This document shows, piece after piece, positions 8,087-17,070 of a stretch of 64,000 bases of DNA (position 1 is its first letter; every line of letters begins with the position of its first letter). Origin of the DNA: Streptomyces sp. A012304 (GTDB taxonomy: Bacteria > Actinomycetota > Actinomycetes > Streptomycetales > Streptomycetaceae); contig NZ_BQUN01000004.1 in NCBI RefSeq assembly GCF_026008495.1, positions 16,635 to 80,634 of the forward strand. Reading direction: 5' to 3'. The position numbers were made by a program, and so were the translations under genes. The notes below the pieces were generated by a model. That model was not told the origin of the DNA, searched no databases, and saw nothing but the letters and a program-made list of their open reading frames with translations.

Positions 8087-9115
8087 GTGAGCAGCGGGTC
8101 GGGCAGGAAGGTCGTGGTCACGGGCGCGACCGGCAATGTCGGCACCAGTGTGGTGCGGCTCCTGGCGGAGGATCCGGAGGTCGGGTCGGTGGTGGGGCTG
8201 GCCCGGCGGATCCCGGACTGGGCGCCGCCGAAGACGGAGTGGTCGGCGGTGGATCTGGCCTCGGAGCAGGCGCAGCCGGCGGAGGTGTTCGAGGGCGCGG
8301 ACGCGGTGGTGCATCTGGCGTGGGCGTTCCAGCCGACGCACGATCCCGCGAGGACCTGGCGGACGAACGTCCTGGGAAGCATCCGGGTCTTCGAGGCGGT
8401 GGCCGCCGCCCGGGTGCCCGTCCTGGTGCACGCCTCCTCGGTGGGCGCGTACTCGCCGGGGCCCAAGGACCGGGCGGTGGACGAGTCGTGGCCGACGCAC
8501 GGCTGGCCGGACGCCGCGTACTGCCGGGAGAAGGCCTACCTGGAACGGACCCTGGACACGTTCGAGCGTGACCACCCGGACGTGCGGGTGGTGCGGATGC
8601 GGCCGGCGTTCCTGTTCAAACGGGAGTCGGCGAGCGAGCAGCGCCGGATCTTCGGCGGGCGGCTCCTGCCGGGACCCGCCGCCCGACCGGACCTGCTGCC
8701 GTTCCTGCCGGACGTCCCGGGGCTGCGGGTGCAGGCGCTGCACACCGAGGACGCGGCGGAGGCGTACCGGCTCGCCGTGCGCACGGACGTGCGCGGGGCG
8801 TTCAACCTGGCGGCCGATCCGCCGGTCGACGCGGCGCTGCTGGGCGAGATGTTCGACGCCCGCCCGGTGCGGCTGCCGCGCACGGCGGCTCGCTCGGCGA
8901 TCGCCGCGGCGTGGAACCTGCGCCTGCTGCCGGCCTCCCCGCATCTCTTCGACGCGGTTCTGCGGCTGCCGCTGATGGACTGCACGCGCGCGCGTGTCGA
9001 CCTCGGCTGGCGCCCGGAGCGTACGGCGACGGAGGTGCTGGAGGAGTTCTGGCACGGTCTGCGGGCCGGCGAGGGCGCGCCGACGGAGCCGCTGCGCGGG
9101 CGCAAGGTGGGCTGA
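8087..9115 (+). CDS. NAD-dependent epimerase/dehydratase family protein
   Basis: A 342-residue extended-SDR-like protein. The Rossmann motif is VVVTGATGNVGTSVV near residues 8-22. A D-x-A motif (VDLASEQAQ), HLAWAFQPT and HASSVGAYSPG follow, but the catalytic YxxxK appears as YCREK. The C-terminal part, including FNLAADPP, fits NAD-epimerase/NmrA-like reductases. The GTG at 8087 has GAGAGGAG 7 nt upstream and gives a proper N-terminus. The gene ends at a strong 15-bp hairpin. The substrate is unknown. Confidence 0.85.
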   Translation: MSSGSGRKVVVTGATGNVGTSVVRLLAEDPEVGSVVGLARRIPDWAPPKTEWSAVDLASEQAQPAEVFEGADAVVHLAWAFQPTHDPARTWRTNVLGSIRVFEAVAAARVPVLVHASSVGAYSPGPKDRAVDESWPTHGWPDAAYCREKAYLERTLDTFERDHPDVRVVRMRPAFLFKRESASEQRRIFGGRLLPGPAARPDLLPFLPDVPGLRVQALHTEDAAEAYRLAVRTDVRGAFNLAADPPVDAALLGEMFDARPVRLPRTAARSAIAAAWNLRLLPASPHLFDAVLRLPLMDCTRARVDLGWRPERTATEVLEEFWHGLRAGEGAPTEPLRGRKVG

Positions 9116-9121
9116 ACCCGT

Positions 9122-9155
9122 GACACCGCCCTCCGGTGAGCCGGAGGGCGGTGTC
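9122..9155. terminator. Strong hairpin terminator
   Basis: Perfect 15-bp arms (9122-9136 and 9141-9155) close on a TGAG loop. It sits 6 nt after the epimerase stop and faces the convergent small gene, so it can serve both strands. No T-run follows, which is common in Streptomyces. Confidence 0.8.
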
Positions 9156-9206
9156 GGGTCTCATGGGCCGTTCGCGTGTCTCAGGAGGTCGCGTGTCTCG
9201 GGAGTC

Positions 9207-9473
9207 TCAAGCGGACGGCTCGTCGGGGACGGGCTGTTCGGGGTGGACGGTGGCCGCGTGCGGGGCGCCCCGACGGCCGGTGCCCGCCTCGTCCGTGTCG
9301 GGGACGTCGGTGGCGGACTCCTGCTCGTCCGGCTGCCCTTGCGTCCGCGCGCCCTCCTCGTCCGAAGAAGCGTCCCAGGGGTCCTTCTCGCCCTCGTGGA
9401 CCTGCTGGTCGGGCAGGTCGCGCGGGATCGGCGTGCCGTTCTCGCCGGGCGCTTCGGGGCGTTGGCCGGCCAC
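9207..9473 (-). CDS. Small acidic hypothetical protein
   Basis: An 88-residue, highly hydrophilic protein rich in Glu, Asp, Pro and Gly with no predicted fold; likely disordered. Similar short acidic proteins are widespread in Streptomyces but unassigned. The GTG at 9473 follows GGGAGGACACC. It is downstream of and codirectional with the ROK regulator's strand but read from its own site. Confidence 0.55.
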   Translation of the reverse strand: MAGQRPEAPGENGTPIPRDLPDQQVHEGEKDPWDASSDEEGARTQGQPDEQESATDVPDTDEAGTGRRGAPHAATVHPEQPVPDEPSA

Positions 9474-9554
9474 GGTGTCCTCCCTTCGGGGTCGTGCCGC
9501 GTACGGCTGATCGGACAGTCCCAGGCAAGTACCTCCGCCGTGTTCGGCGAAACG

Positions 9555-10844
9555 TCAGCGTGGGGCGCGTCCCTCCAGGGGCGTGCGCCGGGCGGGCGCC
9601 GGGCCGGCGGGCAAGGCGCCGGCGCGGTGGCCGCCGCGGGAGAAGAAGTCGGCCAGCGGCAGGATCGCGGCGCCGATGGTGACCGCGTCGGGGCCGAGCC
9701 GCCCCAGTTCGACGGTGACCTTCCCGGCCGGATGGCGCAGCGCGTACGCGGTGGCGTGGCGCCGTACGGCGGGCAGGAGGAGGGGGCCGAGCCGGAGGCC
9801 GGCCCAGCCGCCGATGAGGACGCGCTCGGGCTGGAAGAGGTTGATCAGGTCGGAGAGGCCGGCGCCCAGGTATTCGGCGGTCTCCTCCAGGACGGCGAGG
9901 GCGGCGGGGTCGGCCGTCGCGTCGCCGGCCGGGTGGGCGGCGGTGAGCATCGCGGTCAGCGCGCTCTCCTCGTCGCTGCCCTCGGGCGGCCGGCCGCCCG
10001 CCTCCCGCCAGCGCTCCAGCAGCGCCTCGGCGCCCGCGTACGCCTCCAGGCAGCCGAGGGCGCCGCACCGGCAGCGGCGTCCCCGCAGCCGCACGGTCAG
10101 GTGCCCCCACTCGACGGCCCGGCCCTGCTCGACGTCGGGGGTGACGAGACAGGCTCCGACGCCGGAGCCGAACAGGAGGACGACGGCGTTGCGCGCCCCG
10201 CGTCCGCCGCCGAACCACATCTCGGCCTGACCGAGCGTCCTGGCGCCGTTGTCGATGAAGTACGGCACGGTGTCGGGCAGTGGGGAGACCTCGCGCAGCC
10301 GTTCCTCCAGCGGGACGGCGTCCCAGCCGATGGTCTGGCCGTGCACGACGGCACCCCGGTCGGGGGTGTGCTCGACGATGCCGGGGACGCCGACACCCAC
10401 GCCGAGGAGGCGTTCGGGGCGCAGGTCCGCGGCGTCCAGCACCTCGGCGACGCCGTCGCGGATGTGGCCGACGACGTCCTCCACCGCGTAACCGCGCCGC
10501 TCCACGGGGCGTTCGGCGCGGGCGAGTTCGGTGAGGGTGAGGTCGAACAGCTCGACGCGGATCCGGGTCTCGCCGACGTCCACGCCGATCATGTGGCCGC
10601 TGGCGGCGGCGACCTTCAGCAGGGTGCGGGGCCGCCCGCCGTCGGAGTCGACGCTGCCGGCCTCCTCCACCAGCCCGTCGGCGACGAGGTCGGCGACGAC
10701 ATTGCTGACCGAACCGGAGCTGAGGCCGGTGACGGGGCCGAGCTCGAAGCGGCTGAGGGGTCCGTCGAAGTAGAGCCGTCGCAGGACGGCCGTGCGGCTG
10801 GCCCGCCTGAGATCGCGTACCGTACGCCCGTTCGGCCCCGCCAT
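9555..10844 (-). CDS. ROK-family transcriptional regulator
   Basis: A 429-residue protein. An N-terminal winged helix (about residues 15-75, RFELGPVTGLSSGSVSNVVADL) is fused to a ROK sugar-kinase-like domain with DVGETRIR and GVGVGVPGIV. The zinc motif typical of ROK proteins is seen as RGRRCRCGALGCLEAY. This architecture matches NagC/Mlc/XylR-type repressors responding to sugars or sugar phosphates. No sugar operon adjoins it; the nearest large one is the rhamnose locus 13 kb away, which has its own LacI regulator. Confidence 0.9.
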   Translation of the reverse strand: MAGPNGRTVRDLRRASRTAVLRRLYFDGPLSRFELGPVTGLSSGSVSNVVADLVADGLVEEAGSVDSDGGRPRTLLKVAAASGHMIGVDVGETRIRVELFDLTLTELARAERPVERRGYAVEDVVGHIRDGVAEVLDAADLRPERLLGVGVGVPGIVEHTPDRGAVVHGQTIGWDAVPLEERLREVSPLPDTVPYFIDNGARTLGQAEMWFGGGRGARNAVVLLFGSGVGACLVTPDVEQGRAVEWGHLTVRLRGRRCRCGALGCLEAYAGAEALLERWREAGGRPPEGSDEESALTAMLTAAHPAGDATADPAALAVLEETAEYLGAGLSDLINLFQPERVLIGGWAGLRLGPLLLPAVRRHATAYALRHPAGKVTVELGRLGPDAVTIGAAILPLADFFSRGGHRAGALPAGPAPARRTPLEGRAPR

Positions 10845-11000
10845 GTGGCTCCCTTCACCCCCTGCCCGGCCTGCAACATACCGTCACGGCACGGTGCGGA
10901 CGCCGTTCGTCCCCCCTTGGTTCACGGTGTGATCCCGAGGGGGCGAGCCGTACCGCGTGAGCCGGAGGAGCGCGTCGAAGGGGTGCGTCGAGGGCCTGAG

Positions 11001-11963
11001 CTAGAGGTCGCCCGCGTGCTCGATCTCGTCCAGCGCCCGCAGGAGCTCCGGGGCGACCGCCTCCCGGACCCATCGGTGGTGTTCCTCGTCGGCCGCCCGG
11101 GGCATCGTCTCGGTGAGCATGATCAGGTAGAGGTAGGCGCGGTAGAGGGCGAGGCGCAGCCGGGCCGGGGTGTCGAAGACGGCGTGGCCGCCGGCCTCCC
11201 GGTAGCCGGCCAGGAACGCCTCGTCCGCGCGGATGTCGCCCAGCAGCGCCAGGGAGACGAAGTCGGCGAGCGGGTCGCCCCAGAACATGCGTTCGCCGTC
11301 GATCAGACCGCCGATCCTCACCTCGCCCGCCGAGCGGTCGACCAGGATGTTGCCCGGCCACAGGTCGAAGTGGACGAGACGGGGAACGGTGACCTCGTCG
11401 AGGGCGTCATGGGCGCCGCGGGCGACGGCGGCCACCTCATCGGCGGGGCGGGGCAGCCAGGCGCCGTAGTCACGGGCGTCGTCGAGGACGGCGTCGAACA
11501 TCGCGGTGAACGCGGTCCGCCAGTCGGCGGCGAGCGGACCGAGCGCGCCGGACGGGTAGCCGAAACCCGGCCCGGTCACCTCGTGCAGCCGGGCCACCTG
11601 ACGGCCCAGCTCGGTACGCAGGGGGCCGCGTTCGGCCTCCGGGAGCGAACCGTCCCAGGGCTCGCCCGGGCACAGGGTCATCAGCAGATGCGGATCGTCG
11701 AGGACCACCAGGCGCGGTGCCGGTACCCCGACCTCGGCCGCCGCACGGTAGAAATCGGCCTCGGAGACGAGCAGTCGGCGCTCATGGCGCAGCCCGGGCA
11801 CCGTGGGCGCGATCTTCAGCACGTACCGGGTGCCGTCCGTGAGGCGGACTTCCTCGACGGTGTTGTAGGTGCCGCCACTCAGGGGTTGCAGGCCGGCGAG
11901 GCGGGCGGGTGGGAGACCCGCCGACGCCAGAGCCTGCCGGGCCCGTTCCCAGGAGTCCACCAC
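11001..11963 (-). CDS. Aminoglycoside phosphotransferase-like kinase (APH family)
   Basis: A 320-residue protein with the APH/choline-kinase fold. RYVLKIAP supplies the nucleotide-binding Lys. The Brenner-type catalytic loop HFDLWPGNILVD has H198, D200 and N205, and GLIDGERMFWGDPLADF carries the metal-binding Asp. Most such proteins in Streptomyces phosphorylate small metabolites of unknown identity; antibiotic modification is only one possibility. A GTG start is used. The 156-bp gap to the ROK gene shows no clear element. Confidence 0.85.
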   Translation of the reverse strand: MVDSWERARQALASAGLPPARLAGLQPLSGGTYNTVEEVRLTDGTRYVLKIAPTVPGLRHERRLLVSEADFYRAAAEVGVPAPRLVVLDDPHLLMTLCPGEPWDGSLPEAERGPLRTELGRQVARLHEVTGPGFGYPSGALGPLAADWRTAFTAMFDAVLDDARDYGAWLPRPADEVAAVARGAHDALDEVTVPRLVHFDLWPGNILVDRSAGEVRIGGLIDGERMFWGDPLADFVSLALLGDIRADEAFLAGYREAGGHAVFDTPARLRLALYRAYLYLIMLTETMPRAADEEHHRWVREAVAPELLRALDEIEHAGDL

Positions 11964-11988
11964 CGTGCGCCCACCCCTCTTCCGTCGG

Positions 11989-12190
11989 TCAGCCGGCGGC
12001 GCACCCGCCCTCGCCGTACCGCCCGGCCGCGATCAGCTCATCGAACCATGCCCCGGCGGCCGTGGCGTCGGCGCCGGGCGTGCGGTCCCGGTACAGCGTA
12101 CGCAATGCCTCCCGCATGCCGGGGGCCATCAGCCGGCCGTCGCCGCACACGTACACCCGGGCGCCGGCACCGAGCAGTACCCTCCTCCAG
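11989..12190 (-). pseudogene. Remnant of a diflavin reductase C-terminus (P450-reductase type)
   Basis: Read leftward from about 12190 to a TGA at 11989-11991, one frame gives LLGAGARVYVCGDGRLMAPG, then a helical stretch and a terminal WFDELIAAGRYGEGG segment. This matches the very C-terminus of P450-BM3/CPR-type diflavin reductases: the VYVCGDG NADPH-binding motif, then W..L...GRY near the end. Upstream of about 12190 the frame loses all similarity, with no FMN, FAD or start region, so it is a truncated fossil of about 65 codons. The source could be a CYP102-type fusion or another diflavin reductase. Confidence 0.7.
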
Positions 12191-12277
12191 CCAGGCGGTG
12201 AAGGCGGTAGGGACCTGGGGCTTGCCGAACGGCGCGGACCCGGCTCCGGGACGACGGCCGCTGATTACCCTGGCCCG

Positions 12278-12874
12278 ATGACCACCGCCGCGCACGTGCT
12301 GTCGATCGCCCTGGACGAGACCTCGGATCCGCCGTTGCGGCCGTTGCCCACGCCGGTCGCCGAACTGCTGGGGGACCTCGGCGCGCCGCCCCGGCTCGTC
12401 GCCCATCTGCGGGCCGTGCACGACGTCGCCGCGCAGCTGCTCGACTGGGCCGGCGCGCGCTGCCCGGACCTGGCGCTGGACCGGGAGGCGGTGCTGTTCG
12501 GCGCGGCCACGCACGACGTGGGCAAGGTCGTGCACACCGCCGAGCTGTCCGGCCCGGGCGCGCGGCACGAGGAGGCCGGGCGTGAGCTGCTGCTGGGCCG
12601 CGGCGTGCCGCCGGAGCTGGCGCGCTTCGCCGCCGGACACGCCTCCTGGTCCGCCGGTACGGCCGTCGAGGACCTGCTGGTGAGCCTGGCCGACAAGGTC
12701 TGGAAGAACAAACGCGTGCCCGAGCTGGAGGATCTGGTGGTCGCGGAGCTGTCGCGCGCGGGCGGACGTCCGGTGTGGGAGGAGTTCATGGAGCTGGACG
12801 AGTTCCTCACCCGGGTCGGTGAGGGCGCGGACGGCCGGCTGGCCTGGCAGTCGGCACATCCCGTGCGGGGCTGA
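12278..12874 (+). CDS. HD-domain protein
   Basis: A 198-residue protein of the metal-dependent HD phosphohydrolase superfamily. H-HD-D type residues are visible in HLRAVHDVAAQLLDW, AATHDVGKVVH (about residues 84-94), AAGHASW and VSLADKVWK. Such proteins hydrolyse phosphate esters, often nucleotides; the substrate here is unknown. The ATG at 12278 is at the end of a GATTACCCTGGCCCG context with weak Shine-Dalgarno. It diverges from the reductase remnant. Confidence 0.85.
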   Translation: MTTAAHVLSIALDETSDPPLRPLPTPVAELLGDLGAPPRLVAHLRAVHDVAAQLLDWAGARCPDLALDREAVLFGAATHDVGKVVHTAELSGPGARHEEAGRELLLGRGVPPELARFAAGHASWSAGTAVEDLLVSLADKVWKNKRVPELEDLVVAELSRAGGRPVWEEFMELDEFLTRVGEGADGRLAWQSAHPVRG

Positions 12875-13163
12875 GGGGACCGGGAGCGGGCGGCATGTGC
12901 TGGAGCGGTTACCGCCTGCGCCGTCTACCGGCCCGCCTGCGGGCGGCCAACCGCACGGAACGCGTCGCCCGCGCCTACGCGCTCGGGGTACTCGCACCGG
13001 GGGGTGTGGCCGTCGACGGCCGTGACGGCAGAGGCGCCAGCGGCGCGTGGCCTCATGGAAATTCGCTGGCTGCCCCTGACAGTGGATGTCTACGCTAGCC
13101 GGGAACCTAGACCCCCTAGGGAAAACCCGAGCCCTCGGGCGACAGCACCAGGAGAACACCCCC

Positions 13164-13658
13164 ATGCGATCACTCACCGAGCAGGACATCCGCAGCTCGT
13201 TCGTCAACTGTTCCAAGGGGGAGGCCAAGCGCCTGGCGGTGCCGCGGGATCTCGACGGACGACCGTGGGCCGACCTGGACTTCCTGGGCTGGCGGGACCC
13301 CGGCGCGCCCGACCGCAGCTACCTGGTGGCCGAAAGAGAGGGGCGGCTCGTCGGCGTCACCCTGCGCTTCCCGTCCTCGCAGCGCGGCTTCCTGCACCGC
13401 AGCATGTGCTCGCTGTGCCTGACCACCCACCCCGGCGGCGGTGTCTCCCTGATGACGGCCCGCAAGGCCGGCCCGGCGGGCCGCGAGGGCAACTCGGTGG
13501 GCCTGTACATGTGCACCGACCTGGCCTGTTCCCTCTACGTACGAGGCAGGAAGATCCCGGAGTCGGGCGGCCGCTTCGAGGAGAGCCTCACCCTGGAGGA
13601 ACAGATCGCCCGCACCACGGGCAACCTCTCCGCCTTCCTCGACAAGCTCTACGACTGA
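13164..13658 (+). CDS. FBP-domain (EF-G-binding, FusB-like) protein
   Basis: A 164-residue protein with an N-terminal helical part and a C-terminal treble-clef zinc finger: CSLCLTTHPGGGVSLMTARKAG, then MCTDLACSLY. This is the FBP/FusB arrangement, where the finger binds elongation factor G and can rescue it from fusidic acid. Actinobacterial members are chromosomal and mostly of housekeeping or low-level role. The ATG at 13164 follows CAGGAGAACACCCCC. The 289-bp gap upstream (12875-13163) contains small inverted repeats: CCTAG/CTAGG near 13110 and CCCGAGCCCTCGGG near 13126. They could form a structured leader. Confidence 0.85.
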   Translation: MRSLTEQDIRSSFVNCSKGEAKRLAVPRDLDGRPWADLDFLGWRDPGAPDRSYLVAEREGRLVGVTLRFPSSQRGFLHRSMCSLCLTTHPGGGVSLMTARKAGPAGREGNSVGLYMCTDLACSLYVRGRKIPESGGRFEESLTLEEQIARTTGNLSAFLDKLYD

Positions 13659-13680
13659 CCGGCCCCCCTCACCGGGCCGG
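13659..13680 (+). terminator. Probable terminator after the FBP gene
   Basis: CCGGCCC (13659-13665) pairs with GGGCCGG (13674-13680) over an 8-nt loop directly after the stop codon. Confidence 0.5.
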
Positions 13681-13751
13681 CCCGGGGCCCCGTACCATCC
13701 GGTTGCTGAAGAAACGTTCGAGTCACCTGAGGAACGGGAACTGGCCAAAGG

Positions 13752-15005
13752 ATGGCAGATGTACGTGAGCGTGCCGCGCCGCTCGTGCGGTTCGTGCGAC
13801 TGCACCGGGAACCCGTGGTCGTCCAGGCCCTGCGGTCCGCCGCGGCGGCGACGGTCGCCTATGTCATCGCGCTGCGGCTGAGCCCCGAGGCCGCCCCGCT
13901 CACCGCGCCGCTGACCGCCCTGCTCGTCGTCCAGGTCACCCTGTACGCGACGCTCACCAACGGGGTGCGCCGGGTCAACTCGGTGGTGGCCGGGGTGCTG
14001 GTCGCCATCGCGTTCAGCCTGCTGGTGGGTCTGACCTGGTGGAGCCTCGCGCTGCTCATCATCGCCTCGCTGGCGGTCGGCCACCTGGTGCGGGTCGACG
14101 AGTACGTCCCCGAAGTGGCGATCAGCGCCATGCTGGTGCTGGGGGTCACCACCGTCGGGGACACCGCCTGGGCGCGTGTCCTGGAGACGCTGATCGGGGC
14201 GGTCGTCGGACTCGGCTGCAACCTCCTGCTGCCCCCTCCGGTGTGGGTGGAGGAGGCGGGCGAGTCCATCGAGCAGATGGCCCGCCGGGTGCGCCAGCTG
14301 ATGCTGCGCATCGGTGAGGAGGCCGCCCGCCGCACCCCCGCCGAGCAGGCCGCCGCCCGCCTGCACGAGGCGCGCCGCCTCGACCACGACATCGTCGAGG
14401 TGGACGCGGCCCTGCGGCAGGCCGAGGACAGCCTGCGGCTCAACCCGCGTGTGCGCGAGGGCCTGCTGCACCGGGTGGTGCTGCGCACCGGCCTGGACAC
14501 ACTGGAGATCTGCACGGTCGTCCTCAGGGTGCTCGCGCGCACCCTCACCGACCTCGCGAAGGAACGCGAGCCGGAGCCGCTGTTCCCGCAGGAGACGGGC
14601 GAGGTGCTGGAGCGGCTGCTGTCCGAGATCGCCGACGCGGTGGTCAGCTTCGCGGTGCTCGTCACCACGCATGTCAGCCTCAACGCGGACGCCGCCGAGG
14701 CCCGTCTCACCGCCGAGCTGCGGCAGGCCGCCGCCAGCCGCGACAAACTGGCCCAGCTGCTGCTGGAGCGGCTCCAGCACGACGCCCGCCAGTGGCAGTT
14801 GCACGGCGCGGTGCTCACCGAGGTCAACCGCATCCTCGACGAGCTGGACACCGAGCACCGCTCCCGCCGCCTTCTGGAGGAACTGGACCGGGTCTCGGGC
14901 GAGCAGCGCGCCCGGATGCCGCGGCTGACCCGACTGCGCGAGCGCCTGGGCGTCCAGGAGGACCTGTGGCGCAGCCGCACGGGGATCGGCGGACCCTTCC
15001 GCTGA
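13752..15005 (+). CDS. FUSC-family membrane protein
   Basis: A 417-residue protein with an N-terminal block of membrane helices (about residues 25-165, including LTALLVVQVTLYATL and GVLVAIAFSLLVGLTWWSLALLIIA by segment). A charged, helical cytoplasmic region of about 240 residues follows, rich in Glu, Arg and Leu and likely coiled coil. It is the second FUSC-type protein in the window and differs from the one at 6589 in its C-terminal domain. It is probably an exporter or an envelope-associated protein; the substrate is unknown. Confidence 0.8.
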   Translation: MADVRERAAPLVRFVRLHREPVVVQALRSAAAATVAYVIALRLSPEAAPLTAPLTALLVVQVTLYATLTNGVRRVNSVVAGVLVAIAFSLLVGLTWWSLALLIIASLAVGHLVRVDEYVPEVAISAMLVLGVTTVGDTAWARVLETLIGAVVGLGCNLLLPPPVWVEEAGESIEQMARRVRQLMLRIGEEAARRTPAEQAAARLHEARRLDHDIVEVDAALRQAEDSLRLNPRVREGLLHRVVLRTGLDTLEICTVVLRVLARTLTDLAKEREPEPLFPQETGEVLERLLSEIADAVVSFAVLVTTHVSLNADAAEARLTAELRQAAASRDKLAQLLLERLQHDARQWQLHGAVLTEVNRILDELDTEHRSRRLLEELDRVSGEQRARMPRLTRLRERLGVQEDLWRSRTGIGGPFR

Positions 15006-15027
15006 GGAAGCGCCGGTACGGGCGGAG

Positions 15028-15054
15028 GGCCGCCGCGACGCGGCCGGAGTTTTG
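15028..15054 (+). terminator. Probable terminator after the second FUSC gene
   Basis: GGCCGC (15028-15033) pairs with GCGGCC (15040-15045) over a 6-nt loop and is followed by GGAGTTTTG, a short T-run. Confidence 0.55.
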
Positions 15055-15123
15055 CGTTCCGCGGTCCGCGCGCGTCAGGGTGGTGGTCACGGCGGTGACG
15101 GACGACGACCCGAGGTGCGGCAG

Positions 15124-16347
15124 ATGGGCAGTGGGACGCGAGCGACGAGCGGTGGCTGGAGCAGGCGGCGTTTCGTCGGGGTGCTGGGCGCGACCGCGGC
15201 CTCCGCGGCGGCCGGCTGCGGCGGCGCGTCACAGGATCCGCCCGCCGGGGCGGCGACGCCGTCCCGCACGCCGGCCGCCCGGCCGACCGCCTCGCCCGGG
15301 GCCTCCCGCCGGCCCTCCGGCCCCCGTCCGCTCTACCTCGGCACCTACACATCGGCCGAGGGCGGCGGCCGGGGCATCGGCCTCGCCACCTATGACCCGG
15401 TGTCCGGCCGGATCACCGGCGTGGGCACGGTCACCGGCGTCCAGGACCCGTCGTACCTCGCGGTGCACCCGGACGGCCGCACGCTCTACGCGGTGGAAGA
15501 ACGCGAGCGGGGCGCGGTCACGGCCGTGCGCCTGGCCGACCGGAAGGTGCTGGGCAGCCGGGCCACCGGCGGAGCGCACCCGTGCCATGTGTCGGTGCAT
15601 CCGGGCGGGCGCTGGCTGCTGAGCGCCGACTACGGCTCGGGCAGCGTGAGCGTGCACCCGATCGACGCCTCGGGGGCGCTCGGCGAGCGCACCGACCGGG
15701 TCGTCCACCGCAGTCCGGCGCCCGGGCCGGGACAGGAGGGACCGCACGCGCACCAGTTCGTCACCGCGCCGGACGGCGGTCATGTCCTCGCCGTCGACCT
15801 CGGCACCGACACGGTCTACACCTACCGCCTGGACCAGACGTCGGGCACGCTGACGGAGGTCGCGCAGGCGCACACCCGGCCGGGCGCCGGGCCGCGCCAC
15901 CTCACGTTCCATCCGGGCGGCCGGTACGCCTACCTCGCCAACGAGGCCGACGACACGCTCACGGTCTGTGCCTACGACCCGGCCACCGGCCGGCTGACCG
16001 TCGGCGCGCCGCAGTCCACGGGCGCGAAGGCGGACCCCAACTATCCGGCGCAGGTGGCGGTCACACCGGACGGCGCCCACGCCTTCCTCGCCAACCGCGG
16101 TGACAACACGCTCGCGCGGTACGCGGTGGAGGCGGACGGGGCCCGGCTGCGGCTGCTCGGCACGGTCGCGGTGGCCGGGGACTTCCCCCGGCAGATCGCG
16201 CTCTCCCCGGACGGCGGCCTGCTGTTCGCGGCGAACCAGCGTTCCGGCACGGTCAGCGTGTTCCGCGTGGACGGCGCGAGCGGCGGCCTTGCGCTCGCGG
16301 GCGAGCCGTTCGCCTCACCCGTCGCCGTCTGCGCGCTGCCGGTGTAG
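15124..16347 (+). CDS. Exported lactonase-family beta-propeller protein
   Basis: A 407-residue protein. A twin-arginine-like signal (SRRRFVGVLGATAASAAAGC) ends in a lipobox-like Cys at residue 32, then a Pro/Thr/Ala-rich linker. The remainder is a seven-bladed propeller of the 6-phosphogluconolactonase/lactonase_7 family, with repeated LAVHPDGRTLYAVE, VSVHPGGRWLLSADY, LTFHPGGRYAYLAN, VAVTPDGAHAFLAN and IALSPDGGLLFAAN blades. Export makes a cytosolic pentose-phosphate role unlikely. Its 3' end overlaps the convergent DUF2470 gene by 33 bp. Confidence 0.85.
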   Translation: MGSGTRATSGGWSRRRFVGVLGATAASAAAGCGGASQDPPAGAATPSRTPAARPTASPGASRRPSGPRPLYLGTYTSAEGGGRGIGLATYDPVSGRITGVGTVTGVQDPSYLAVHPDGRTLYAVEERERGAVTAVRLADRKVLGSRATGGAHPCHVSVHPGGRWLLSADYGSGSVSVHPIDASGALGERTDRVVHRSPAPGPGQEGPHAHQFVTAPDGGHVLAVDLGTDTVYTYRLDQTSGTLTEVAQAHTRPGAGPRHLTFHPGGRYAYLANEADDTLTVCAYDPATGRLTVGAPQSTGAKADPNYPAQVAVTPDGAHAFLANRGDNTLARYAVEADGARLRLLGTVAVAGDFPRQIALSPDGGLLFAANQRSGTVSVFRVDGASGGLALAGEPFASPVAVCALPV

Positions 16348-17040
16348 GGCGCGCGGGCAGGAGGCCGTGGCGGCCTGGGTGAGCAGCACGTGCATGCGCT
16401 CGGTGAGCTGCCCGACGTCGTCCGCTGGCGCGTGGAAGGGCAGGCGTACGTCGCCGTGGGCGCGGGTGCGCTCGATGCGCAGCGTCAGACCGTGCCGGTC
16501 GACGGCGAGCGGCTGGACGCGGACGACGCCGTGCAGGCTGTCGCGCTGGACGAGCCGGGTGAGACGCTCCACCGCGTCGGGGTGGGCGTCCGCGAGGTGG
16601 GTGAGGAGCTGGGCCTCGGCGGTGGCGAGCGGGTCGGGTGCGGCCGCGGCGAACTCGTCGAGGTCGACGACGACCGCGCCGGAGGGTTGTTTGAGCACGA
16701 CGCGGGTGGCGTGGAAGGCGAGGCTGCCGTCCTCGGGGGTGAACCAGCCGGCGAGCCACAGCCGGGCCCGGATGCGGTTGCGGACGGGCACGGGGGCGAC
16801 GTCCGCGAACTCCAGCACGGCGGACGGCTCTCCTCGGGGGGCGCAGATGGCCGCCGTGAGCAGGGTGCTGTCCTCCGGCACCCGGAGGAGCACCCGTCCG
16901 TCCTCGTCGACGGTGTGCGCGCCGACGAACTCCTCGCGGCCGCCGCCCGCGGTCACCGCGCAGGACCACGCGGCGGCGAGCACCGACCGGGCCCGCTCGG
17001 CCGCGGCAGGCGCGGCCGTCCAGCTGTGGCTGTCACCCAT
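16315..17040 (-). CDS. DUF2470-containing protein, iron-regulated
   Basis: A 241-residue protein with a flavin-reductase/HugZ-like N-terminal part (VLLRVPEDSTLLTAAI) and a C-terminal DUF2470 domain (LLTHLADAHPDAVERL through GVVRVQPLAVDRHGLTLRI). DUF2470 proteins are related to HugZ-type heme-utilisation proteins. An iron box lies 12 nt upstream of the ATG at 17040, which supports a role in iron or heme metabolism under low iron (inference). The Shine-Dalgarno AGGAGG also overlaps this short gap. Confidence 0.85.
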   Translation of the reverse strand: MGDSHSWTAAPAAAERARSVLAAAWSCAVTAGGGREEFVGAHTVDEDGRVLLRVPEDSTLLTAAICAPRGEPSAVLEFADVAPVPVRNRIRARLWLAGWFTPEDGSLAFHATRVVLKQPSGAVVVDLDEFAAAAPDPLATAEAQLLTHLADAHPDAVERLTRLVQRDSLHGVVRVQPLAVDRHGLTLRIERTRAHGDVRLPFHAPADDVGQLTERMHVLLTQAATASCPRALHRQRADGDG

Positions 17041-17051
17041 CCCAGACCTCC

Positions 17052-17070
17052 TTAGGTAAGCCTTGCCTAA
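17052..17070 (-). promoter_or_regulatory. Iron box (DmdR/IdeR-type operator)
   Basis: TTAGGTAAGCCTTGCCTAA is a near-perfect 19-bp match to the actinobacterial iron-box palindrome (TTAGGTTAGGCTAACCTAA type). It sits between two leftward genes and overlaps the TAG stop (17067-17069) of the upstream one, so the downstream DUF2470 gene appears to have its own iron-repressed promoter. Confidence 0.85.

Noticed and set aside
11001..11963. Aminoglycoside resistance gene
   Set aside because: The APH fold is clear, but this fold is common in metabolite kinases and nothing points to antibiotic modification.
12895..13098. 67-codon frame between the HD and FBP genes
   Set aside because: Arg/Ala/Gly-rich with no homology I recognise and weak ribosome site; it overlaps likely leader repeats of the FBP gene.
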